A stretch of DNA of 59,330 nt from Thermoleophilia bacterium (GCA_017882545.1 JADGPG010000006.1:1-59330); one strand, 5' to 3'. Numbered from the stretch's first letter, positions 1 to 9,718 are shown. Numbers and translations: made by a program. Notes: a model not told the origin generated them from the letters alone.

Positions 1-788
1 TCAGCCGCCCGCTGGCGTTCCTCGCGCTGTGGGCGGCCGGGCTCGCGGTGCTCGCACCGATCCTCGGGACCGCGTTCGCGCTGGCGGCCGGCGCGGCGGT
101 CGTCATGATCCTCGCCCGGCGCGCCGTCCGGACACCGCCAGTGCCCCGCCGCGATCCACACTGGGATCGCTTTCGGCGTGGCATCGTCCCGAACGCGGCA
201 GGCATCACCGCTATCGCGGTGCTCACCAACGCGGACGTCATCACCGCACGGCTGGTGCTGCACGGCCGCAGCGCGGGTCTGTTCGCCGCCGCATCGGCGA
301 TCGGGCAAGGCCTGTTCCTGGTGCCGCAGGTGTACACCACCCTCGTCCTGCCACGCATCGCGCAGCGCACATCGGTGGGACGCGGTTCGGCGTCGCTCGC
401 TGCGATCGGAGTCGCCACGACGCTCGCCACTGGCATTGCCTTCGCGGTGCTGGCCCGGCCGCTCGGCGTGATCGTAATGCGTCTGACCTACGGTTCCGCC
501 TTCGACGGCGCCGGCCGCGTGTTGCCCTTCTATGCTGGCGCGATGGCGTTCATGGGGTGCGTCATCGTGTTGCTGTACCAACAACTCGGCCGCCGCGACT
601 TCCGCTACTCGTGGTGGCTGCTCGGTGTTGCGGGGATCCAGGTCGCCGTGCTGGCAACCGTGGCACGGAGCACCTCGGTGATCATCGCCGTCGACCTCGC
701 CTGCGCACTGCTGGCGATCGTCATCCACGAGCTTCTGGCCCGCGGCACCGGGGAGCGCCTCATCGACGGGTTGCGGCGCTCCGCCTAA
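1..788 (+). CDS. Wzx/MOP-type polysaccharide flippase, C-terminal part (5' end outside window)
   Basis: The reading frame is open at the left edge of the window, so the start lies upstream and about 262 residues are visible. The protein is very hydrophobic, with about six alternating membrane segments, loops rich in Arg, and a short basic tail ending RLIDGLRRSA. This matches the C-terminal half of an oligosaccharide flippase of the MOP superfamily (about 450-500 residues), which moves lipid-linked repeat units across the membrane. It is followed after 4 bp by a convergent glycosyltransferase, and the next 13 kb is glycan biosynthesis, which supports the call. A polysaccharide polymerase or another polytopic transporter cannot be excluded without the N-terminus. 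Confidence 0.6.
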   Translation, partial: SRPLAFLALWAAGLAVLAPILGTAFALAAGAAVVMILARRAVRTPPVPRRDPHWDRFRRGIVPNAAGITAIAVLTNADVITARLVLHGRSAGLFAAASAIGQGLFLVPQVYTTLVLPRIAQRTSVGRGSASLAAIGVATTLATGIAFAVLARPLGVIVMRLTYGSAFDGAGRVLPFYAGAMAFMGCVIVLLYQQLGRRDFRYSWWLLGVAGIQVAVLATVARSTSVIIAVDLACALLAIVIHELLARGTGERLIDGLRRSA

Positions 789-792
789 CCGG

Positions 793-1791
793 TCAGGCCG
801 TCCCGGACCCGGGGCCGTCGTCACGGACGGCCCAGTAGCTGCGGTACAGATCCGCAACCGCCGCATGCCAGCGCGCCGCGGGCCGGAAGACCCGTTGATC
901 CGCCGCGCCAATGCCGTCGAGCACCCGCATTGCGGTGCGGTTGACGACGAGTCGATCCGCGACCGGGGCGCGCGCAACCGCCAGCAGCGGGGTCAGCGCC
1001 GCGAACCGCACCAACTCGGCGTATTCATGTTGCGACCACAGGCTCGTCGCCGTGGCGCGCGCCAGGGCCACACCCGACCGCGCCGGCCGCGACGCCGTGC
1101 CCAGCGAGGACAGGATCAGCCGCTCGCTGAACGCGTCCGCCTGGACGCGCCGGAACCACTGCGCCGCGGTCAGCCCGTGGCTGCGATAGACCATGCTCTC
1201 CGGCGCGTAGTCGATCCGCATGCCATCCGCCTGAACCCGCAGGGCCCACTCGCGGTCGTCAGGCCCCCCAACGGGGATGTCCTCGTTCCAGCGCAGCCGG
1301 TCCCAGACCGCCCGCAGGAACGCGCCGCTCGACGCCGAGTACAGCGCCGAGGTGGCCCGTGAGGTGAACACGGTGTCATTAAAGGCGTCCTCGATGGGGC
1401 ACGCGTGCGCCAGCGACACGTGCCGGGAGAACGTGGCCACCGGGCCGTCGTCACCGAGAAGGGGTGTCACAAGCGGCGTGAGCCACCTGTCGTTCACCGG
1501 GAAGGCCCCGGCCGAAAGCGTCACGCAGATACGGCCGCGCGATGCCTCGGCGCCGGCGTTGACGGCGAGTCCGGGACGGAAGGGACGCGTAAGCCGCACG
1601 ATGCGCGCACCCCCCGCCTCCGCCATCGCAAGCGTCGCGTCTGTGGACCCCGAATCCACCACGACGATCTCCACCACGACGTCGATAGCCTGCCGCTGAA
1701 TCGCCTGCAGGACGAGCGGGAATTGCTCAGCTTCATTGAGCGTCCGCACAATGATTGAGACCACCGGTCCGTCGTCACCAGTCGAAGTCAC
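793..1791 (-). CDS. Family 2 glycosyltransferase (GT-A fold)
   Basis: The protein opens with the GT2 nucleotide-sugar fold: VSIIVRTLNE, then the acidic VVVDSGSTD motif, then a GGPDDREW segment where the catalytic-base region is expected. It probably transfers a sugar from an activated donor to a lipid-linked acceptor at the inner face of the membrane. The start is uncertain. I chose the GTG at 1791, which puts the first beta strand about ten residues from the N-terminus. The frame stays open to a GTG/ATG at 1869/1866, adding a Pro/Arg-rich 25-residue extension. No strong ribosome site precedes either. It is convergent with the flippase fragment. Donor and acceptor cannot be told from sequence alone. 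Confidence 0.82.
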   Translation of the reverse strand: MTSTGDDGPVVSIIVRTLNEAEQFPLVLQAIQRQAIDVVVEIVVVDSGSTDATLAMAEAGGARIVRLTRPFRPGLAVNAGAEASRGRICVTLSAGAFPVNDRWLTPLVTPLLGDDGPVATFSRHVSLAHACPIEDAFNDTVFTSRATSALYSASSGAFLRAVWDRLRWNEDIPVGGPDDREWALRVQADGMRIDYAPESMVYRSHGLTAAQWFRRVQADAFSERLILSSLGTASRPARSGVALARATATSLWSQHEYAELVRFAALTPLLAVARAPVADRLVVNRTAMRVLDGIGAADQRVFRPAARWHAAVADLYRSYWAVRDDGPGSGTA

Positions 1792-2148
1792 AAGGGCTCG
1801 TTGTCTGGAGGCTCGAGGCGGCGGTTCAGGCGGATTTCGCAGCGCCGCGCCGGGCGACACGGGCATCACGGGTCGCCGCCGCGACGGTCAAGCGTGGGAT
1901 CTCGGCCCCGCCGAGGCAACTCCCTGCCCCGGTGATCTCCGTGACGACGGACCCGGAGGTTCCCGTCGTTGACGGTGCAAGGGCCCGATTCATATGCGGC
2001 GAGGTGGCGTCCGGCATTGCTGCCCCGTGGTTGGTGGGAGGTGTCTGGCGTCCGGGATCCTAGACGACCGAGCACCGGCGGGATGTCGCGTCGCGTCGGG
2101 CACCCCGGCGGTCGGGCGGGATGTTGGCGGCAGGTCCGGGAACCGATA

Positions 2149-3399
2149 ATGTCCAGTGCCGTGAGAGACCGCGCGGCAGCGGACACTGCGGTCGATCCCC
2201 AGGGACCCGCGAGCACGGCGCCGGCCGCCGCCACGTGGCGCGAAGCGCTTCGCATCCCCGTGCTCGCGTGGGCGGTTTCCCGCATCATCGTCGTCGGAAC
2301 GGTGCTCATCGGGACCGCGTGGCTGGGGCACCACGGCCCGGCGGGAGACCCGTCCGTCTATCACGCGCTATTGCCGCTGGGCTCGTGGGACGCGGGCTGG
2401 TATTTCGACATCGCCCGCCACGGGTACGCCCACGACACCGGCGCAATCACGACGATCCAGACGAATCTGGCGTTCTTCCCGATGCTGCCGCTGATCCTGC
2501 GCGTCGGCCTGGCGCTGGGTGTGAACGGCTTCGCCTGGGGCTTCGCGGTCACCAACCTCGCGTTCATGGGCGCGCTCGTGGCGGTGCACGCGATCACCCG
2601 CGTGCGCTTCGGGCAGGCCATGGCCGACCGCACGGCCTGGTGCCTGGCGCTCGCGCCGCCGGCGGTGTACGCGTCGATGGTCTACACCGACGGGATCACC
2701 TTGGCGCTCGCGGCGGCGGCGGGCTACGCGGCCCTGCGCCAGCGCTGGCTCCTGGCCGGGCTCGCGGGCGCCGGTGCCGCCCTGATGCGACCGCCGGGGT
2801 TGATCGTCGCGCTCTTGGTGGCCCTCATCGCCGTGATGGAGGTCGACGTGACCTGGCGGGACCGACTCCGCCACGCCGCCCTCGGTGCGGTCCCGGGGGT
2901 CCTCGCTGTGGCGACGTTCTTCGCGTGGATGCAGGCCGCGCGCGGATCGTGGCGACTGCCGATGGTCGCCGAGCGGGCCTGGCGGCGACCGCCGCTCAAC
3001 GTCCACATCTTCAGCGCCATCTGGAGTTCCTCGTACGACATCGTCGCGCGTCCGATCCAGCGTCGATGGCCCGACTTCCTCCACTGGACGACCTGGAGCG
3101 CGGATGCCAGGGACCTGATCTTCGCGATCCTCCTGCTGGCCCTCGTGGCCTGGCTGTGGCGCTCCGAGGGCACGTGGCGCAGCCCCTGGGCCGCGTACGC
3201 AACGGTGGCGGTGCTGTTCCCGTTCGGCGGGGGCGGGGTCGGATCGATGACGCGCTACAGCCTGATCGCATTCCCGCTGATCTGGCCCGTCGCCGCGTGG
3301 GCCGCGCGCGGCAGCCGCGCGCGGGGCCCTGCCCTCGCGGCCGTCGCCGTGGTGGTGATGATCGCGTTGAGCCTGCAGCTGCAGTACGCCGCGCCGTAG
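2149..3399 (+). CDS. PIG-V-like membrane mannosyltransferase family protein
   Basis: This 416-residue polytopic protein has about ten hydrophobic segments. An early extracytoplasmic loop carries SWDAGWYFDIARHGY, the acidic signature loop of the GT-C / PIG-V-like family that uses polyprenyl-phosphate sugars. The ATG at 2149 is preferred because the preceding in-frame sequence is Arg/Gly/Pro-rich and unlike the protein; a GTG lies four codons later. It sits among glycosyltransferases and likely adds a sugar to a surface glycan or glycolipid on the outer face of the membrane. It converges with the next gene with only 14 bp between. Membership of GT-C is well supported; the sugar transferred is not known. 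Confidence 0.72.
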   Translation: MSSAVRDRAAADTAVDPQGPASTAPAAATWREALRIPVLAWAVSRIIVVGTVLIGTAWLGHHGPAGDPSVYHALLPLGSWDAGWYFDIARHGYAHDTGAITTIQTNLAFFPMLPLILRVGLALGVNGFAWGFAVTNLAFMGALVAVHAITRVRFGQAMADRTAWCLALAPPAVYASMVYTDGITLALAAAAGYAALRQRWLLAGLAGAGAALMRPPGLIVALLVALIAVMEVDVTWRDRLRHAALGAVPGVLAVATFFAWMQAARGSWRLPMVAERAWRRPPLNVHIFSAIWSSSYDIVARPIQRRWPDFLHWTTWSADARDLIFAILLLALVAWLWRSEGTWRSPWAAYATVAVLFPFGGGGVGSMTRYSLIAFPLIWPVAAWAARGSRARGPALAAVAVVVMIALSLQLQYAAP

Positions 3400-3413
3400 C
3401 GCCGCGCGATCAC

Positions 3414-4343
3414 CTACACGCCACGATCGCCCGCGGACGACCCACCGACCCGCGAGCCGCGCGGGGTGCCGCGCATTCCGCCGAACAGCGACGACGCCAG
3501 GAGCAGGAGCTCGCTGGTGACGCCGACAACCGCCGCCAGCAGTCGCCCGCGCACTCCGGGGCGATGCTTGGCGATGAAGGGTGCCATCGTCCGAAAATAG
3601 GCGGCGTTCGCCATCGGGGGGCGCTTGCCGTCGACGTTGGACCCGGCCCCGACGTGCACGACGTCGACACCCGGCCAGTAATGAACGCGCCAGCCGTCCG
3701 CGATGAACCGGAGCGACAGATCGATGTCCTCGGCGTACATGAAGAACTGCTCGTCGAAGCCGCCCACCCGGACGAGCGCATCGCGGCGCATCAGCATAAA
3801 CGCCCCGGAGACGCTCTCGACGTCGCCGGCCTGGGTGTCGGGCAGCCACCCGACCGTGTACCGCTGCGAACGGCGGTCGTGCAGGACCCGATCCAGGCCA
3901 CTGAAATAGCACAGCGACGACCACAGCGTCGGGAACCCCCGCTTGCAGCGACGGTCGAGGCACCCGTCCGGGTCGACCAGCCGCGCGGTCATCAGCCCGA
4001 CGTCCGGATGGGCCCACAGCTCGTCCAGACAGCGGCGGAGGCCATGCGGCGGGACGACGGTGTCTGGGTTGAGCACGAGGACCGCGCGACCGCGCACCCG
4101 TGCCAGGCCAAGGTTGTTGGCGCGACCGAAGCCCGCATTCTCGGGCAGTTCGGTGACCCGCACCCACGGGAACTCGCGCGCGGCCTCGAGGGTTCCGTCC
4201 CCCGATGCGTTATCGAGGACCTCGACCTCGAGGTCGACGTCGTCGCGGTTGGCCTCGAGGCTCGCGAGGGAGTCGCGCAACAGATCGCGACAGCGATACG
4301 AGACAATGACGATGCTCAGCTCCGGCAGGGCGCCGGAGCTCAC
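3414..4343 (-). CDS. WbbL-like family 2 glycosyltransferase (probable rhamnosyltransferase)
   Basis: The 309-residue protein has the full GT2 pattern: LSIVIVSYRCRDLL at the N-terminus, DNASGDGT, ENAGFGRANNLGL, the metal-binding LVLNPDTVV, VSGAFMLMRRDAL, and GFDEQFFMYAEDIDLSLR near the catalytic site. The combination of ENxGFGxANN with FMYxEDxDL is characteristic of WbbL-type rhamnosyltransferases that act on polyprenyl-diphosphate-linked GlcNAc. The GTG start overlaps the stop of the upstream GT2 gene (GTGA, 4340-4343), so the two are translationally coupled. A rhamnosyl donor fits the rhamnose-nucleotide genes nearby, but donor specificity is an inference. Confidence 0.85.
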   Translation of the reverse strand: MSSGALPELSIVIVSYRCRDLLRDSLASLEANRDDVDLEVEVLDNASGDGTLEAAREFPWVRVTELPENAGFGRANNLGLARVRGRAVLVLNPDTVVPPHGLRRCLDELWAHPDVGLMTARLVDPDGCLDRRCKRGFPTLWSSLCYFSGLDRVLHDRRSQRYTVGWLPDTQAGDVESVSGAFMLMRRDALVRVGGFDEQFFMYAEDIDLSLRFIADGWRVHYWPGVDVVHVGAGSNVDGKRPPMANAAYFRTMAPFIAKHRPGVRGRLLAAVVGVTSELLLLASSLFGGMRGTPRGSRVGGSSAGDRGV

Positions 4344-5320
4344 GGAGAAACATCCTCGATCACCGGACGCGACGGCAGTCGGGACGCGATCACCTGCGGC
4401 AGATCGCCGCCCACACGTTCGGCCACGATATACGGGGGCCGGCCGCGGACCTCGTCGTAGATCTTGCCGACGTACTCACCGACGATCCCAAGGGTGACAA
4501 GCTGGACCCCGGCGATCGACAGGATCACGGTCATGAGCGAGACCCATCCGGGCACGGCCGCGCCGCCCCCGAGGCTGGCGACCACCACCCAGATGGCGCC
4601 GGCCAGCGCGATCGCCGCGGTCACAAAACCCAGCATGGTCACCGCACGCAGCGGCAACTTCGAGAAGGACAAGATCGCGTGAACGGCCCCGGACATCCGC
4701 CGCCGGAATGAGTACTTGGTCTCACCGGCGAACCGCTCGGCCCGCTCGACATCCACCGGCACCTGCCGGAAGCCGGCGAAGGCGCGCAACCCCGGAAAGT
4801 AGCGTCCCTGCTCGGCCATGCCGTTGATCGCGTCGACCACCGGACGCGCCATGAGGCTATACGGACCCGCATCGAGCGGCAACTCCACGTCGACGACCCG
4901 CGCTGCGATGCGGTAGTACGCCGAGAAGGCCGCCCGTTGAAGCGCGCTTTCCTTGCGATCGTGCCGCACGGCATACGCCACGTCGGCCCCACGCTCCCAA
5001 GCATGGATCAGCTCAGGCAGCGCCTCAGGCGCGTCCTGAAGATCGGCATCCATCACCACAACCGCATCCCCACACGCCTCGCGCAGGCCGGCGTGGATTG
5101 CCGCCTCATGCCCGAAATTCCGCGAGAAGAACGCTGCCCGGACCCGGCGGTCGCGCGCGGCGAGGTCACGGATGATGTCGTGCGAGCGGTCCCGAGAGCC
5201 GTCATCGACGAAGACGATCTCGACCTCGTGGTCGACGCCGTCGGTGGCCGCGATCAGACGCCGGTAGAGCTCATCGAGCACTTCCTGCTCGTTGAACACG
5301 GGTACGACAATCGAGATCAG
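4340..5320 (-). CDS. DPM1/ArnC-like glycosyltransferase with two C-terminal TM helices
   Basis: The GT2 domain reads ISIVVPVFNEQEVL, IVFVDDGSRDRS, SRNFGHEAAIHAGL and VVMDADLQDAPE, followed by a GETKYSFRRRM segment and two membrane helices near the C-terminus. This is the architecture of polyprenyl-phosphate sugar synthases of the DPM1/GtrB/ArnC group, which load a sugar on undecaprenyl phosphate. The first in-frame canonical start, GTG at 5299, would delete most of the first beta strand. The conserved strand is encoded upstream to 5320, after a strong GAGGAGG at 5332-5338, with no ATG, GTG or TTG available before an in-frame TGA. I therefore propose a non-canonical CTG start at 5320. The conservative alternative is 4340-5299. 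Confidence 0.85.
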   Translation of the reverse strand: MISIVVPVFNEQEVLDELYRRLIAATDGVDHEVEIVFVDDGSRDRSHDIIRDLAARDRRVRAAFFSRNFGHEAAIHAGLREACGDAVVVMDADLQDAPEALPELIHAWERGADVAYAVRHDRKESALQRAAFSAYYRIAARVVDVELPLDAGPYSLMARPVVDAINGMAEQGRYFPGLRAFAGFRQVPVDVERAERFAGETKYSFRRRMSGAVHAILSFSKLPLRAVTMLGFVTAAIALAGAIWVVVASLGGGAAVPGWVSLMTVILSIAGVQLVTLGIVGEYVGKIYDEVRGRPPYIVAERVGGDLPQVIASRLPSRPVIEDVSP

Positions 5321-5331
5321 TGGCGTCTGGG

Positions 5332-5338
5332 CCTCCTC
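5332..5338 (-). promoter_or_regulatory. Strong Shine-Dalgarno (GAGGAGG) with no canonical start codon in range
   Basis: On the minus strand GAGGAGG is followed by CCCAGACGCCACTG. The only candidate starts at usable distance are ACG (5 nt away) or CTG (11 nt away), both in the frame of the downstream DPM1-like gene. The nearest GTG lies about 32 nt from the site, too far for it to serve. Confidence 0.6.
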
Positions 5339-5706
5339 GGAACAGCGTCACACCTGATCATATATACCCTCCCCGAGCCGACCCCGTCACGAGGCGGGTA
5401 CGACAATCCGCCGATCTGGTGTCGGTCTCCCGCATGTGGACACGAGGAACATCGTCATCCGCATCGGTGATGCAACCGAGCTCCGTCCACGTCTCGGCCA
5501 ATGCACTGACGACGCCGAATTGGTGCCGCGGGGTCGCTGAACGCACCGATGGCGGGCCCGTCGCCGGCAGCCGCGCGATTCCGGACGCCCTGGACGTCCG
5601 GGAGGTGCCGCCGGACACATGGAAGAATGTACTGGGGCGGAGCGGCGGCCGAGCCCGTCGAGAGCGCCTGGGGGGTGCGAGTGCCAGTCATCGGATACGG
5701 AACCGC
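5339..5706. other. Intergenic region between divergent glycosyltransferase and DUF7657-like genes
   Basis: About 370 bp without a convincing gene. The frame of the downstream membrane protein is open through most of it, but the translation is Arg/Ser/Gly-rich and has no family resemblance. It must hold the promoters of both divergent transcripts. I could not assign clear -10/-35 elements. Confidence 0.5.
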
Positions 5707-7671
5707 GTGAGCGAGGGGACGGCTGCGTGGCTGCGCCCGGCGGTCTTCCCGGTTGTCGTGGTGCTGCTGACGCTGGTGCTGTCGGGGCTGCAGCTCAACC
5801 AGTCCTCGATTGCGCGTCTCGAGCCCGGTTGGGCCTCCGACCCCGGACTGATCGTCGGCCATCCGCGCGGCATCCGTTCGGACGAATTCAACCTGTCTAC
5901 TCCGGCGACGATCGGCAATGCGCAAAAAGGGTTCCCGACCCATGCCTGGCTGGGTCTGAACGACATCAACCTCGACGCGACCTCGCTCGGGGTTCCTGTC
6001 GCCGACTGGACCGCCGTCTTCCAGCCGCAGCAGTGGGGGATGCTGGCGCTCGGCAGCGAGTCGACGACCGCGCTGTCGATCGGCTTCGCCTGGCACTGGT
6101 GGGTCCCGGTCGCGCTCGGGCTCATCGGCGTCTATCTGCTGCTCATGTCGCTGCGCGCCTCACCGCTGGTGGGGTCGTGCCTGGCCGTCGTCCTGGGGCT
6201 GGCGCCCTATGTCGCCTGGTGGAGCGACAGCCCCGGACTAACGCTGGGTGCGATCACCGCGGCGGGCGCGCTGTTCGTGTTCGCGCTACGTGCGCGGCGC
6301 ATCGCCGCGGCTGCCGGGATGGCGGTAGCCGCGGCCTGGGCGGCTGTGGTGGGCGTCCTGGGGCTGTATCCCCCGTGGCTCGTGTCGATTGGTCTCGTGG
6401 TCGCGCTCACCGTCGTCGGCGCCGCGCGCGACCGGCGGGTGCCGGTGCGGCGGGTTGCCCTGGTCGCGGCGGCGTTCGCAGTCCCCGCGGGGGCCGTGAT
6501 GCTCATCTGGCGCTGGCAGAACGCCGCCGCGATCACCGCGATCCGGGGGACCTACTACCCGGGTCAGCGGCATTCGATTCCGGGCGAGGGCTCGTGGGCC
6601 CACCTGCTGAGCGCGCCGTTGAACTTCTTCATGTCCTTCAACTCTGGCTCGCTGAGGAACGTGGGTGTCCAGAACCTGAGCGAGGCGGCGTCGGTGTGGT
6701 TCCCGCTGCCGGCGCTGGTGCTGATCGCGGTCGCGATCGGCCTGGAGGTCCGGTGCCGCCGGAACGCGTCAAGTTCCGCGCCGTACCGGGACGGCTGGTA
6801 CTGGACCGCCGCCGGCGCGAGTCTCGGCGGTCTGGTGATGCTGGCCTGGGCAATGGCGCCGCTGCCCGGGTTCGTCGGCCATCTGGGCCTCAGTCTGATC
6901 CCGGGCAACCGCACGTACTTGGCCATCGGACTTACGACGCTCATCGTCCTGCATCTCGGCGCCGGCCGGCTGCGCCTTCCGGACAGATGGCTCGTGATCG
7001 GCGCCGTTGTGGCGCTTTTGGCCAGCGCGGTGCTCGTTGTGGCCGTCGCAGTCGTTCTGGTGCACATCACCCCGCTCGGACTGGTAGTCGCGGTCGCGGT
7101 CGCGGTGGCGGTCGCCGGCCTGACGGTGGCGCTCGTCTTCGGGCGCCGGGCGCGCGCCGGTGCGGCGATCGGACTGGCCGTGATCAGCCTCGCCTCCTAC
7201 TGCGCGGTCGGGCCGCTCTACCGCGGCCTGGGCCCGCTCGTGTCGTCGCCGCTGGCCAAGTTCGTCGCGACCCGCGCCCGCGCCGAGGGTCCGACCCGGT
7301 GGGCGTCGCTGTACTACCCGGCCGGCACGGTGATCGCCGCCTCGCCCAGTGCGCTGATCTCCGGGATGACCTACTACCCCAACCCGGATGTCTGGACGCG
7401 CCTCGCGCCAAGGCAGCGACGCATCTGGAACAACTACCTCGACATCCTCTGGTACGAGGACTACCGGGTGAATCCTGCGGCGCTGTCCAGTCAGGTCCAG
7501 GGCACGGCGGCCCTGCGCATCGACCTGTGCAACCCCCAAACCGCGTTCCTGGAGATTCAGTACGTCGTCGCCCGGGTCGCGGACCACCCGTCGCTGTCGT
7601 GCTTCCACCGCATCGCCGTGCTGCACGATTTCGGGACCGAGATCGCGGTCTACCGCAGGTGGGCGCCGTAA
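5707..7671 (+). CDS. Large polytopic membrane protein, DUF7657-like
   Basis: The protein is about 654 residues. One N-terminal helix is followed by an extracytoplasmic segment containing GHPRGIRSDEF and QKGFPTHAW, then about ten hydrophobic helices and a soluble C-terminal domain of about 140 residues. The layout resembles actinobacterial DUF7657 proteins, which look like GT-C glycosyltransferases or polymerases but have no established reaction. The GTG at 5707 is chosen because it falls just before the first membrane helix; upstream sequence is not protein-like. The start remains uncertain for lack of a clear ribosome site. Placement directly before the rmd-gmd pair suggests a role in assembling the same surface glycan. 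Confidence 0.68.
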   Translation: MSEGTAAWLRPAVFPVVVVLLTLVLSGLQLNQSSIARLEPGWASDPGLIVGHPRGIRSDEFNLSTPATIGNAQKGFPTHAWLGLNDINLDATSLGVPVADWTAVFQPQQWGMLALGSESTTALSIGFAWHWWVPVALGLIGVYLLLMSLRASPLVGSCLAVVLGLAPYVAWWSDSPGLTLGAITAAGALFVFALRARRIAAAAGMAVAAAWAAVVGVLGLYPPWLVSIGLVVALTVVGAARDRRVPVRRVALVAAAFAVPAGAVMLIWRWQNAAAITAIRGTYYPGQRHSIPGEGSWAHLLSAPLNFFMSFNSGSLRNVGVQNLSEAASVWFPLPALVLIAVAIGLEVRCRRNASSSAPYRDGWYWTAAGASLGGLVMLAWAMAPLPGFVGHLGLSLIPGNRTYLAIGLTTLIVLHLGAGRLRLPDRWLVIGAVVALLASAVLVVAVAVVLVHITPLGLVVAVAVAVAVAGLTVALVFGRRARAGAAIGLAVISLASYCAVGPLYRGLGPLVSSPLAKFVATRARAEGPTRWASLYYPAGTVIAASPSALISGMTYYPNPDVWTRLAPRQRRIWNNYLDILWYEDYRVNPAALSSQVQGTAALRIDLCNPQTAFLEIQYVVARVADHPSLSCFHRIAVLHDFGTEIAVYRRWAP

Positions 7672-7756
7672 CCGGGGCCTACCCCGCCCGCACCGGGGTC
7701 GCTTGTAGAATCGCCACCCCAGTCGACCACCGCGCATCGCGGTTGAAAGGCGGCAA

Positions 7757-8713
7757 GTGAGAGTACTCGTGACCGGGGCGACCGGCTTCGTCGGCCACCA
7801 CCTGTGCACGCTCCTGGCGCAGCACGGCCACCAGGTCGTCGGCTTGGTCCGTGATCCCCCCGCCGAGCACGTTCCGGCCGGGATCGCAACGCTCGTCGCC
7901 GATGTGACCGACCCCGGCGCGGTGCGGGCCGCGGTGGCCGAGACGCGCCCCGATGCGCTCGCCCATCTCGCCGGTGGCGCATCGGTGGGGCGGTCCTTCG
8001 GTGCGCCGGCGCAGACCTGGGACGTCAACCTCGGCGGCACGCTGGCGGTGCTCGAGGCTGTGCGCCTCGCAGCACCCGCAACTCGCGTGCTCGTGGTAAC
8101 CAGCAGCGAGCAGTTCGGTCTCGTCGCGCCGGAGCAGTTGCCGATCAGTGCCGCCACGGTGCTCCGACCCGTCTCGCCGTATGGGGCATCCAAAGCCGCC
8201 GCCGACCTCGCGGCTGTCCAGTACCACCTCGGCTACGGGATGGACGTCGTGCGGGTGTGCCCGTTCAACCACATCGGCCCCGGGCAGGATGTGCGCTTTG
8301 TCGTCCCGAGCATCGCCCGGCAGATCGCGCTGGCCGAAATGCGGGGCGAGGATGCGGTGCGGCTCCGGGTCGGCAACATCGCGACCCGGCGTGACTTCAC
8401 CGACGTCCGCGACGTGGTGCGCGCCTACCTGGCGCTACTGGAAACCGGTGAGCCCGGGGACCCGTACTTCGTGTGCGCGGGCGTCTCGCGCGCGATTTCC
8501 GACCTGATCGACGGGTTGGCGGCATGCAGCCGGCTCGAGGTGCAAGTGGAACAGGATCCGGCCCTGGTCCGGTCCGGAGAACAGCCGAACCTTTACGGTA
8601 GTTTCGAGCGGATCGCCGCGGCGACCGGTTGGCGCCCAGAGATCCCGCTCGAGCAGACGCTCGCTGACACGCTGGAATGGTGGCGCGCCCACGTCACGGA
8701 CAAGGAGCGATGA
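7757..8713 (+). CDS. rmd: GDP-6-deoxy-D-lyxo-4-hexulose reductase (Rmd), GDP-D-rhamnose synthesis
   Basis: An extended SDR of 318 residues. The NAD(P)-binding glycine motif [10 protein letters not shown] is at residues 7-16, the catalytic Ser region is SSEQFG, and the YxxxK pair is in [11 protein letters not shown]. The segment [24 protein letters not shown] is typical of Rmd as opposed to GDP-fucose synthase. Rmd reduces the 4-keto product of Gmd to GDP-D-rhamnose in the cytoplasm. GTG start at 7757 with AAAGG upstream. It is separated by a single base from gmd, which makes the substrate and the pathway assignment much firmer. Another NDP-sugar 4-epimerase or reductase is a less likely alternative. 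Confidence 0.85.
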   Translation: MRVLVTGATGFVGHHLCTLLAQHGHQVVGLVRDPPAEHVPAGIATLVADVTDPGAVRAAVAETRPDALAHLAGGASVGRSFGAPAQTWDVNLGGTLAVLEAVRLAAPATRVLVVTSSEQFGLVAPEQLPISAATVLRPVSPYGASKAAADLAAVQYHLGYGMDVVRVCPFNHIGPGQDVRFVVPSIARQIALAEMRGEDAVRLRVGNIATRRDFTDVRDVVRAYLALLETGEPGDPYFVCAGVSRAISDLIDGLAACSRLEVQVEQDPALVRSGEQPNLYGSFERIAAATGWRPEIPLEQTLADTLEWWRAHVTDKER

Positions 8714-8714
8714 C

Positions 8715-9674
8715 GTGCCAAAGACGGCGCTGATTACCGGCATCACCGGCCAGGACGGGTCCTACCTCGCTGAGGTTCTGCTCGAGCAGGGGTATGACGT
8801 GTGGGGGATGGTGCGGCGGGCATCAACCGAGTCATACGAGCGCATCGAGCACTTGCGCGATCGCGTCCGATTCGTCCAAGGCGATCTTCTCGACCAGCCG
8901 TCACTGACGAGCGCGCTCCTTCAAGCCGGCCCTGACGAGGTCTATGGACTCGCCGCACAGTCCTTTGTGCCGACGTCTTGGAGTCAGCCGGTCCTCACCG
9001 CGGAGTTCACGGCGGTGGGCGTGACGCGCCTCCTCGAGGCAATTCGTCAGGTGAATCCGGCAATCCGCTTCTATCAGGCGAGCTCGAGCGAGATGTTCGG
9101 CAAGGTGCGAGAGACGCCCCAGAACGAGCTCACTCCGTTCCATCCGCGCAGCCCCTACGGCGTGGCCAAGGCCTACGGCCACTACATCTCCGTCAACTAT
9201 CGCGAAAGCTACGGGATGTTCTGCTGCTCGGGCATTCTCTTCAACCATGAGTCGCCTCGTCGCGGGTTGGAGTTCGTGACCCGCAAGGTCAGCGACGGCG
9301 TTGCGCGCATCAAGCTTGGAATGACTGACACGCTGACGCTCGGCAACCTCGACGCCCGGCGGGACTGGGGATATGCCGCCGACTACGTGCGCGCGATGTG
9401 GCTCATGCTCCAGGCGGATACTGCGGACGATTATGTCGTGGCTACCGGGGTGACCCACTCCGTGCAGGAACTCGTCGAGACGGCGTTCGGGTATGTCGGG
9501 CTCGACTGGCGTGACCATGTCCGCACCGACCCCGCGCTCATTCGCCCGGCCGAGGTCGATCTGCTCGTCGGCGACGCGTCCAAGGCCCATGGCGAGCTCG
9601 GTTGGGAGGCGACCGTGGACTTCACCGGGCTCGTGCAGATGATGGTCGACGCGGATCTGGAGCGGCTGTCCTGA
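8715..9674 (+). CDS. gmd: GDP-mannose 4,6-dehydratase
   Basis: The 319-residue protein starts with the Gmd signature [17 protein letters not shown]. It contains MVRRAST, the catalytic SSSEMFGK and [11 protein letters not shown] (YxxxK), then the GMD-specific [20 protein letters not shown] and [16 protein letters not shown]. It converts GDP-D-mannose to GDP-4-keto-6-deoxy-D-mannose using bound NADP. The GTG start lies one base after the rmd stop, with AAGGAG in the end of rmd as ribosome site, so the two enzymes are co-expressed. The length is slightly shorter than E. coli Gmd (about 370) but matches the short bacterial forms. With rmd it yields GDP-D-rhamnose. Confidence 0.93.
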   Translation: MPKTALITGITGQDGSYLAEVLLEQGYDVWGMVRRASTESYERIEHLRDRVRFVQGDLLDQPSLTSALLQAGPDEVYGLAAQSFVPTSWSQPVLTAEFTAVGVTRLLEAIRQVNPAIRFYQASSSEMFGKVRETPQNELTPFHPRSPYGVAKAYGHYISVNYRESYGMFCCSGILFNHESPRRGLEFVTRKVSDGVARIKLGMTDTLTLGNLDARRDWGYAADYVRAMWLMLQADTADDYVVATGVTHSVQELVETAFGYVGLDWRDHVRTDPALIRPAEVDLLVGDASKAHGELGWEATVDFTGLVQMMVDADLERLS

Positions 9675-9718
9675 GGACCGCCCCGACGTCGCGGGGCCCG
9701 GTGCCCCGGGGCGTGCCG

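Noticed and set aside
2368-4167. 599-codon minus-strand open frame opposite the mannosyltransferase-like gene
   Set aside because: Low-complexity Arg/Pro/Ala translation; the overlapping genes on both strands have clear family motifs.
2121-4460. 779-codon open frame on the plus strand across the PIG-V-like gene and the WbbL-like gene
   Set aside because: It is a GC-rich shadow: Arg/Gly/His/Pro-rich, with no fold, and it covers well-supported genes on both strands.
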